Positions 1 through 5,055 of a stretch of DNA of 5,055 nucleotides are shown piece after piece. The notes beneath the pieces were generated by a model that saw only the letters and a program-made list of their open reading frames with translations, did no database searches and had not been told where the DNA came from. A program made the translations under genes and the position numbers. The stretch is taken from contig DASWQV010000063.1 of assembly GCA_036403515.1 (NCBI GenBank), positions 1 to 5,055 on the forward strand. Reading direction: 5' to 3'. The first letter of the stretch is position 1; each line of letters starts with the position of its first letter. The stretch comes from VRUE01 sp036403515 (lineage in GTDB: Bacteria > Actinomycetota > Thermoleophilia > Solirubrobacterales > 70-9).

Positions 1-2
1 AG

Positions 3-575
3 GCGGCGAGCGAAAGCTTCCCGTCCCGCAGCGATGTCTACAGGATCGATCTCCTTCCCCCCGGCGCCATGAGCGTCGCCGCTGTGACGCCGCAGCGGCT
101 GACAAGCGACCATCGCTCGTCCAGTCCGCTCTGGGGCCCCAAGGGCCGCATCGTCTTCGTCAAGCACCTCGGCGAAAAGCATCGCCAGTACGGTCCCAAG
201 AACGACCTCTTCCTGATGAATCCGAACGGCAAGGCGGTAGAGCGGCTGACGAACACCAGGGTCGAGCCGCTCCTCTCCGGCCTCAGCCCGACCGAGTGGT
301 CGGCGAACGGCAAGCGCCTGCTCGCCGAGTTCGGCGGTCAGGACACGACTTACGCGGTAACCGTCAACCCGAGGACCGGCGCGGAACGGGCGTTGACCAA
401 GGAACGTGAGGTCGGCTTCGTCGGCACCGCTCTCTCCGGTGACGGCAGGCTCGTCCTCGGCAGCCTCGGCGGCTTCGAACCTGGCCCCGGGCACAGGGTC
501 GTGACAATCCCCGATGCGGGCGGTAAGCCGAAGGTCCTTGCCAACAACGCGTCCGAACCTGATTGGAGCCGCTGA
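3..575 (+). CDS. TolB/PD40-type beta-propeller protein, C-terminal part (5' end outside window)
   Basis: The frame is open from the left edge to TGA at 573-575 and gives 190 visible residues. An ATG at 69 is in frame, but recognisable propeller sequence (DVYRIDL, visible residues 11-17) lies before it, so the true start is upstream of the window. The sequence shows repeated PD40/WD40-like blades. Each has a strand of the type DVYRIDL or NDLFLMNPNG (67-76), then a 'RLT' turn (32-34, 81-83), then a 'P.W.P.G..I.F' or 'S..G..L' strand (42-52, 95-107, 145-152). It ends in EPDWSR, resembling the 'PDWSP' blade signature of TolB-like proteins. Such propellers usually bind proteins or ligands, often in the periplasm or outside the cell, and some are fused to peptidases or sensor domains. 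The missing N-terminus prevents any choice of function or location. The gene is followed at once by a cupin gene and is probably cotranscribed with it. The fold is fairly sure; the role is unknown. Confidence 0.8.
   Translation, partial: AASESFPSRSDVYRIDLLPPGAMSVAAVTPQRLTSDHRSSSPLWGPKGRIVFVKHLGEKHRQYGPKNDLFLMNPNGKAVERLTNTRVEPLLSGLSPTEWSANGKRLLAEFGGQDTTYAVTVNPRTGAERALTKEREVGFVGTALSGDGRLVLGSLGGFEPGPGHRVVTIPDAGGKPKVLANNASEPDWSR
565..568 (+). promoter_or_regulatory. Shine-Dalgarno sequence of the cupin gene
   Basis: GGAG lies inside the last codons of the propeller gene, 8 bases before the ATG at 577. It decides the start of the cupin gene. The same frame is open further upstream, with an ATG at 514, but that start would overlap the propeller gene by about 60 bases and would add residues that do not belong to the cupin fold. 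Confidence 0.7.
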
Positions 576-576
576 G

Positions 577-948
577 ATGGCCGGCTACACGATCAAGCAC
601 CGCGATGAGTTCGAGGCGATGGAGGGATCGGGTGACTCGACCTGGCGCCTGGCGCGCAAGGCGCTTGGCACTTCGGCCTTCGGCTTCAACCTGGTCGAAG
701 TCGATCCGGGCGGGCAGATTCCGGAGCACGACGAGAACGAGAGCGGTCAGGTTGAGCTCTACGTCGTGCTCGAGGGTGAGGCGATCCTGCGGATCGACGG
801 TGAGGATCATCCCGCGCCGGCCGGCACCTTCGCTTCGATCGAGCCACCGGTGAGCCGCACGATCCTCAACCGCTCCAAGGCTCCGGTGACCGCGCTTCTC
901 GTCGGCGTTCATCCCGCCGGCGGCTTCGAGCCGTCCGCCTGGGCCTAG
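577..948 (+). CDS. Small single-domain cupin protein
   Basis: This complete 123-residue gene starts at ATG 577, one base after the upstream TGA (573-575), with GGAG 8 bases before it, so translational coupling is likely. The cupin motifs are clear. Motif 1 is G45-x5-H51-D-E53-x6-E60-x6-G67, containing PGGQIPEHDE and ELYVVLEGE. Motif 2 begins G75-x5-P81-A-G83. Of the usual metal ligands (two His, Glu, third His), H51 and E60 are present. The second His is replaced by E53 and the third-His position is A86. The metal site is therefore altered or lost, unless E53 or E55 substitutes. There is no signal peptide or membrane segment, so it is probably cytosolic. Small cupins of this type include sugar- or metabolite-binding proteins, isomerases and dioxygenases, and the sequence does not choose among them. 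The fold is confident; the substrate is unknown. Confidence 0.87.
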   Translation: MAGYTIKHRDEFEAMEGSGDSTWRLARKALGTSAFGFNLVEVDPGGQIPEHDENESGQVELYVVLEGEAILRIDGEDHPAPAGTFASIEPPVSRTILNRSKAPVTALLVGVHPAGGFEPSAWA

Positions 949-960
949 CTTTCCCCGACA

Positions 961-988
961 CGTTTTCCGCGCTATTTGCAGGAAAACG
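961..988. repeat. Perfect 8-bp inverted repeat upstream of gltB (candidate operator, less likely a terminator)
   Basis: CGTTTTCC (961-968) and GGAAAACG (981-988) are exact reverse complements separated by 12 bases. The arms are 20 bp apart centre to centre, about two helical turns, so both would face the same side of the DNA as expected for a dimeric regulator. The dyad lies 13 bases after the cupin stop and is centred about 58 bases before the probable gltB transcription start. It could instead form a hairpin ending the upstream operon, but no T-run follows on either strand and the stem is short with a large loop. A related direct element, TTTCCnCG, occurs at 950-957 and 964-971. No regulator can be named from the sequence. 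Confidence 0.45.
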
Positions 989-1020
989 CGAATTGATCCA
1001 GTGGCGCGGCGTGGCCGCCC

Positions 1021-1026
1021 TATAAT
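1021..1026 (+). promoter_or_regulatory. Candidate -10 box of the gltB promoter
   Basis: TATAAT matches the sigma-70-type consensus exactly and lies in otherwise GC-rich intergenic DNA, 62 bases before the gltB ATG. Transcription would start near 1033, giving a leader of about 56 bases. No good -35 box lies at the standard 16-18 base spacing. The nearest TTGA-containing hexamer, TTGATC at 993-998, is 22 bases away, which is too far. The promoter may therefore depend on an activator, which would fit the dyad upstream. The TAA within this box (1023-1025) is also the in-frame stop that limits how far gltB can extend upstream. Confidence 0.55.
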
Positions 1027-1077
1027 TCTGCGACTTGTCAACCCGTCGCGCGCCCGCTCGAAGAAGGCGTGGAAACC

Positions 1078-1084
1078 GGGAGGT
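1078..1084 (+). promoter_or_regulatory. Shine-Dalgarno sequence of gltB
   Basis: GGGAGGT is a near-complete complement of the 16S rRNA 3' end. Its GGAGG core ends 5 bases before the ATG at 1089. It supports that ATG over the only other upstream in-frame candidate seen, a TTG at 1035 that lies close to the predicted transcription start. Confidence 0.8.
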
Positions 1085-1088
1085 CAGC

Positions 1089-4000
1089 ATGTCCAATACC
1101 CAGTCCCGTGAGCTTCACGGCGAGGGCGGTCCCGTCCGCTACTCGCCAGAGCGTGCCTACCGGCCGCTTGTCTCGCCGTCCAGCGTCGAAGACAAGGACG
1201 CCTGTGCGATCTACGCCTCCGTCCGTAAGGATGCGACACCGAGCCACGCGCCGATCGCACTGGCGATCCCCGCCCTGCAGAAAATGCTCCATCGCGCCGG
1301 CAACGTCGACGGCGAGGGGGACGGTTGCGGCCTGCTGCTCGACCTTCCCCGCAAGATCTGGGCTGAGGAGGTCCGCTCCGGTGGTCACGACCCCTCGCTG
1401 ACCCTCGACGACGCCTTCGCCGTCGCCCACATCTTCGTCGAGCGCTCACAGGACCTCGAGCGGATCCAGCACGACGCCCGCGAGCTGCTCGGCCAGGGAG
1501 GCTTCCGCATCCTCGCCGAGCGGATCGGCATCGTCGACTCGCCGGCGCTGGGCCCGACCGCCCGCGAGGAGGAGCCGCACTTCTGGCAGCTGGCCGGCCT
1601 CGTGGCCGATGCCTCGCGCCGTGATCGCGTCCTCTTCGACCTGCTGATCGAGCTCGAGCAGCGCCTCGACGTCCACGTCCCGTCCTTCTCGGCGACGACC
1701 TGCGTCTACAAGGTGATGGGAGCGCCCACCGTGCTCGGCGAGTACTACCCCGACCTGCGCGACGAGCGCTTTGAGACGATCGGCTGCTTCGGCCACAACC
1801 GCTACTCGACGAATACCTGGCCCTCTTTCAAGCGCGTCCAGCCGTTCTCCGTACTCGGGCACAACGGCGAGATCAACACGATCACGCAGCTGCGCCAGGA
1901 GGCGAAGATGCTCGGCGTGCCGGTCCACACCGACGGCTCGGACTCCCAGGACCTCAACCGGACGATCGACACGCTGGTCAGTCGTGACGGCCTCAGCCTT
2001 GCCGAGGCGATGGAGATGATCGTTCCGCCAATCGTCGAGGAGATCCGCTCGATGCCCGCCGAGCTGCATCGCTTCTACATGTACCTGCACCAGGCGATGG
2101 GCCCGTTCGCGCAAGGGCCGGTGGCGCTGATCGCCCGCCATGCCGGCGAATGCGTCTTCTCCTCCGATGCGCTTGGCCTGCGGCCGCTCTGGCAGGTCGA
2201 GACCACCGACGATTACGTCTTCAGCTCCGAGCCGGGCGTCGTCCCGGTCAGCGCGATGGTCGCCGAGCCCAAGCCACTCGCCCCCGGCGAGAAGGCGCTG
2301 GTGAGGATCGACCGCGAGCGCAAGCGCTCCACTCTGCACCCGCACGACGCAATGCTGCGAATCGTCCGCGAGAGCTGGCTGCGCCGCAACGGCGCCGAGG
2401 ACGCCGCCGCCTATGACCGCGCCCTGGAGACCGGCGGGCCGCTCGAGGGTGATGAGGTGCCGGGCTACTCCGACGCCGGGCCCGAGGAGCCCGTGAAGGT
2501 CGTCGACCGCGTGCTTGCCGGCTTCGGCTGGCAGCGCGACGACGTCAAACTCGTCCAGCAGATGGCCTCCAACGGGTCCGAGCCGGTCGGCTCGCTCGGC
2601 TATGACGGGCCGCTTGCGGCGCTTTCCCCCGAGCGCCAGAACCTCGCCGACTACTTCAAGGAGACGGTCGCCGTCGTCACCAACCCGGCGATCGACCGCG
2701 AACGTGAGATGGAGCACTTCTCCACCCGCACCGTCTTCGGCCGCCGGCCGTCGCTCAGCGCCGCTGGAGAGGACACAGGCACTGTCGAGACCGCCTTCCC
2801 GGTGATCCTCGGTGGCCACCACGGGCTCGCGCCGCTCTCTGACAAGACCTACCGCAGGATTGCCCGCGAGCACAACACCTACCTGCTCGAGGATCTCTGG
2901 GAGGAGTTCCGCGGCCGCGCCGACGTCGTCGACATCTCCCTGCTCGAGTCCGAGACGACTCGCGGCGCGATCGAGCGGATCAAGCAGGAGGCGGTGAAGA
3001 AAGTCCGCGACGGCGCCGAGCTGCTGGTGCTCACCGATCGCACCGTCTATGACGCCGACCGCCGTTTCCTCGATCCGCACCTCGCCACCTCCGCGGTTGA
3101 CCAGGCGCTGAAGCAGTTCAGGGTCGAGCCGGACGAGGAGAACCTGCGCCGCCGCTGCGGCATCGTGCTGCGCTCGGCGGCGATCCGCAACGTCCATGAC
3201 ACGATGCTCGCGCTGGGCCTCGGCGCCAACGGCGTCTGCCCCTACACGATGGTCGAAGTCGTCTGCGTCGAGGACTACGAGAGCAACGTCTCGAATCTCT
3301 GCGACGCGCTCGAGAAGGGGATCGAGAAAGTCATCTCGACGATCGGGATCCACGAGGTGCGCGGCTACGCGCGCCAGTTCTCCTCGATCGGCGTCAAGCC
3401 CGAGCTGGCCGAGATCTTCATGACCGAGGCCTTTGCCGCCTCCGAGCGCGGCGGTGTCGGCTTCAGCGCGCTCGACGAGGACACCAATGAGCGTGCCCGC
3501 ATCCTTGCCGGCGACGATGAGGCAAAGCCGGCCAAGACCTTCCGTTTCTACCCCAAGGTCTACAAGGCGGCGATCGCCACCGCCAACGGCACCGGCAGCT
3601 ACGAGGAGTACTCGGAGAAGGTGCGCGACCTGGAGCAGCAGAGCCCGATCTCGATGCGCCACATCATGGCCCTGAAGGGTGATCGGGAGCCGGTCGATCC
3701 GGCCAACGTCAACGCCGGCGTCGGCCGTCACGACTACCCCGTGGTGATCTCCTCGATGAGCTTCGGCTCGCAGTCCGAGCCCGCCTTCCGCGCCTACGCC
3801 GAGGCGGCGAAGTCGATCAACGTCCTCTGCGTCAACGGCGAGGGCGGCGAGATCCGGGACATGTACGGCAACTACCGCAAGTGGCGCGGCCAGCAGGTCG
3901 CCTCCGGGCGCTTCGGCGTCTCGGCGGAGATGCTCAACTCCTCCTACCTGGCCGAGATCAAGATCGGCCAGGGCGCCAAGCCCGGCGAGGGCGGTCACCT

Positions 4001-5055
4001 GCCCGGCAAGAAGGTCTCCGAGAAGGTCGCCGCCGCGCGTAACGCCGCGCCCGGCACCGACCTGATCTCGCCCTCCAACAACCACGACCTCTACTCGATC
4101 GAGGACCTCGCCGAGCTGATCGACGAGCTGAAGACCGTCAACCCCGACGTGCGCGTCTCGGTCAAGGTCCCGGTGGTGCCGAACATCGGCACGATCGGCC
4201 TCGGCATTGCCAAGGCAGGCGCAGACATCATCACCCTCTCGGGCTTCGAGGGCGGCACCGGCGCCGCCCGCCAGCACGCCCTGCGCCACGTCGGCCTGCC
4301 CTCGGACATCGGCACCCGCGCCGTGCACCGGGCGCTGATGGAGGCCGGCATTCGCAACCGGGTGGAGATCTGGGCCGACGGTGGCTACCGCCACGGCCAC
4401 GACATCGTCAAGCTGCACTGCCTCGGCGCCAACCGGGTCGGCTTCGGCACCCTGGCGATGGTCAGCCTCGGCTGCACGATCTGCCGCGGCTGCCAGCTCG
4501 ACACCTGCCACGTCGGCATCGCCACCCAGATCGAGACGCCCGAGGAAGCGCAGGCGCACGGGCTGAAGAAGTTCACCCCGCAGGAGGTCGACCGCGCCGC
4601 CGAGAGCTGCGCCCGCTTCTTCTCCTCGATGGGCGAGGAGGTCAAGCAGGTGGTCGCCTCGCTCGGCTACGACCGCGCTCAGGACCTGGTCGGCCGCTAC
4701 GACCTGCTCGAACAGGTCTCCCACCACGACGCGGTCGACCTGGCACCGCTGATCACGCCGCTGGAGGAGTTCCTCGACCTCGAGCCGCTCGACCTGCCGG
4801 TGGCCGAGGAGATGGTCGAGGATCGCGCCGAGGCGGGAATGGTCGTCGCCCGTCCGATCCGGATGGAGGCGAAGCAGGCCTCGGCCCAGATCGGCGGCCT
4901 CGCCGGCGACATCTGCTCCGGGCGCACGATCCGCAACGAGTTCCCCCGCGCCACCGACGCCAACGACCGCGTGCTCGGCACCGAGCTCTCCGGGGCGATC
5001 GCCCGCTCGCGCATCTTCGAGGACGGGCCGGAGTCCAACGACGACGTGCTCGCCA
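1089..5055 (+). CDS. gltB: Glutamate synthase large subunit, divergent type (3' end outside window)
   Basis: The frame runs without a stop from ATG 1089 to the right edge, 1322 complete codons; the family is usually about 1500 residues, so the last part is missing. The enzyme makes glutamate from glutamine and 2-oxoglutarate in the cytosol. Domains in order: (1) class II amidotransferase, about residues 39-430, with presumed N-terminal nucleophile Cys39 after a 38-residue propeptide, GCFGHNRYSTNT (232-243), HNGEIN (258-263), SDS (284-286) and GLRP (363-366); (2) central domain, about 472-770, with EPVGSLGYDGP (498-508) and TNPAID (531-536); (3) FMN-binding synthase domain, about 820-1200, with MSFGSQ (890-895), QGAKPGEGG (961-969), GFEGGTGA (1052-1059) and the 3Fe-4S cysteines C1129-x5-C1135-x4-C1140; (4) start of the GXGXG domain, with DRVLGTELSG (1293-1302). 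Oddities are Ala after Cys39, an extra Cys1132 and altered FMN-domain motifs. Whether the electron donor is GltD/NADPH or ferredoxin cannot be told here. Family assignment is very secure. Confidence 0.95.
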   Translation, partial: MSNTQSRELHGEGGPVRYSPERAYRPLVSPSSVEDKDACAIYASVRKDATPSHAPIALAIPALQKMLHRAGNVDGEGDGCGLLLDLPRKIWAEEVRSGGHDPSLTLDDAFAVAHIFVERSQDLERIQHDARELLGQGGFRILAERIGIVDSPALGPTAREEEPHFWQLAGLVADASRRDRVLFDLLIELEQRLDVHVPSFSATTCVYKVMGAPTVLGEYYPDLRDERFETIGCFGHNRYSTNTWPSFKRVQPFSVLGHNGEINTITQLRQEAKMLGVPVHTDGSDSQDLNRTIDTLVSRDGLSLAEAMEMIVPPIVEEIRSMPAELHRFYMYLHQAMGPFAQGPVALIARHAGECVFSSDALGLRPLWQVETTDDYVFSSEPGVVPVSAMVAEPKPLAPGEKALVRIDRERKRSTLHPHDAMLRIVRESWLRRNGAEDAAAYDRALETGGPLEGDEVPGYSDAGPEEPVKVVDRVLAGFGWQRDDVKLVQQMASNGSEPVGSLGYDGPLAALSPERQNLADYFKETVAVVTNPAIDREREMEHFSTRTVFGRRPSLSAAGEDTGTVETAFPVILGGHHGLAPLSDKTYRRIAREHNTYLLEDLWEEFRGRADVVDISLLESETTRGAIERIKQEAVKKVRDGAELLVLTDRTVYDADRRFLDPHLATSAVDQALKQFRVEPDEENLRRRCGIVLRSAAIRNVHDTMLALGLGANGVCPYTMVEVVCVEDYESNVSNLCDALEKGIEKVISTIGIHEVRGYARQFSSIGVKPELAEIFMTEAFAASERGGVGFSALDEDTNERARILAGDDEAKPAKTFRFYPKVYKAAIATANGTGSYEEYSEKVRDLEQQSPISMRHIMALKGDREPVDPANVNAGVGRHDYPVVISSMSFGSQSEPAFRAYAEAAKSINVLCVNGEGGEIRDMYGNYRKWRGQQVASGRFGVSAEMLNSSYLAEIKIGQGAKPGEGGHLPGKKVSEKVAAARNAAPGTDLISPSNNHDLYSIEDLAELIDELKTVNPDVRVSVKVPVVPNIGTIGLGIAKAGADIITLSGFEGGTGAARQHALRHVGLPSDIGTRAVHRALMEAGIRNRVEIWADGGYRHGHDIVKLHCLGANRVGFGTLAMVSLGCTICRGCQLDTCHVGIATQIETPEEAQAHGLKKFTPQEVDRAAESCARFFSSMGEEVKQVVASLGYDRAQDLVGRYDLLEQVSHHDAVDLAPLITPLEEFLDLEPLDLPVAEEMVEDRAEAGMVVARPIRMEAKQASAQIGGLAGDICSGRTIRNEFPRATDANDRVLGTELSGAIARSRIFEDGPESNDDVLA

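Noticed and set aside
69..575. ATG at 69 as the true start of the propeller gene
   Set aside because: The frame is open to the left edge, and the residues before the ATG (DVYRIDL) are a typical propeller strand, so the gene begins outside the window.
514..576. Upstream ATG at 514 as the start of the cupin gene
   Set aside because: It would overlap the propeller gene by 62 bases and add an Arg-rich stretch outside the cupin fold. The ATG at 577 has a well-spaced GGAG and adjoins the upstream stop codon.
993..998. TTGATC as the -35 box of the gltB promoter
   Set aside because: It matches the consensus at 4 of 6 positions but is 22 bases from the -10 box, beyond the workable spacing of about 16-19.
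961..1000. Rho-independent terminator after the cupin gene
   Set aside because: A hairpin is possible, but no T-run follows on either strand, the stem has only 8 pairs and the loop is 12 bases. It was kept as an inverted repeat of uncertain role.
364..1041. Minus-strand open frame of 225 codons across the propeller end, the cupin gene and the intergenic gap
   Set aside because: It overlaps two well-supported + strand genes, is very Arg-rich as expected for a wrong frame in GC-rich DNA, and shows no domain.
1069..1401. Plus-strand open frame of 110 codons at the start of gltB in another frame
   Set aside because: It is Arg-, Ser- and Thr-rich and overlaps gltB in a shifted frame, which is typical of shadow frames in GC-rich genes. 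The gltB frame carries the conserved motifs.
1038..1430. Minus-strand open frame of 130 codons over the start of gltB
   Set aside because: It lies opposite the gltB Shine-Dalgarno, start codon and amidotransferase nucleophile region. Its translation shows no recognisable domain.
1446..4727. Minus-strand open frame of 1093 codons as a real gene
   Set aside because: It is the exact codon-register complement of gltB, whose domains and catalytic motifs are unmistakable. The antisense product has biased, low-complexity-like composition and no recognisable domain, and its start is a GTG opposite two His codons. No Shine-Dalgarno or promoter evidence was found for it.

Overview
The window reads as chromosomal housekeeping DNA from a high-GC bacterium. 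G or C dominates third codon positions, and the large gene avoids A/T-rich Leu and Ser codons. Codon use, the PD40 (TolB-like) propeller and the divergent GltB type suggest an actinobacterial lineage, perhaps Thermoleophilia/Solirubrobacterales. That placement is an inference from recall, not a search result. No rRNA, tRNA, CRISPR array, insertion sequence, phage gene or attachment site was seen. All genes that can be supported lie on the + strand.

Layout. (1) Bases 3-575 are the 3' end of a gene for a TolB/PD40-type beta-propeller protein whose start lies left of the window. (2) Bases 577-948 are a small complete cupin-fold gene. It starts one base after the propeller stop codon, so the two genes probably form the end of one operon. 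(3) Bases 949-1088 are the only substantial intergenic gap, at 140 bases. It holds a perfect 8-bp inverted repeat with arms two helical turns apart, a consensus TATAAT -10 box and a strong Shine-Dalgarno sequence. (4) From base 1089 to the right edge runs one uninterrupted gene of 1322 complete codons, the large subunit of glutamate synthase (gltB). It is cut off inside its C-terminal GXGXG domain.

How the genes work together. GltB releases ammonia from glutamine at an N-terminal amidotransferase site. It passes the ammonia to an FMN/3Fe-4S synthase site, which reductively aminates 2-oxoglutarate to glutamate. A small subunit (gltD) or ferredoxin must supply electrons and is not in the window. 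The propeller and cupin genes have no evident link to nitrogen assimilation and seem to be an unrelated upstream unit.

No wholly new system was found. The points worth a second look are the divergent features of this GltB (Cys39 followed by Ala instead of Gly, a fourth Cys in the Fe-S motif, altered FMN-domain motifs), the upstream dyad, a degenerate cupin metal site, and a very long antisense open frame that codon bias explains.
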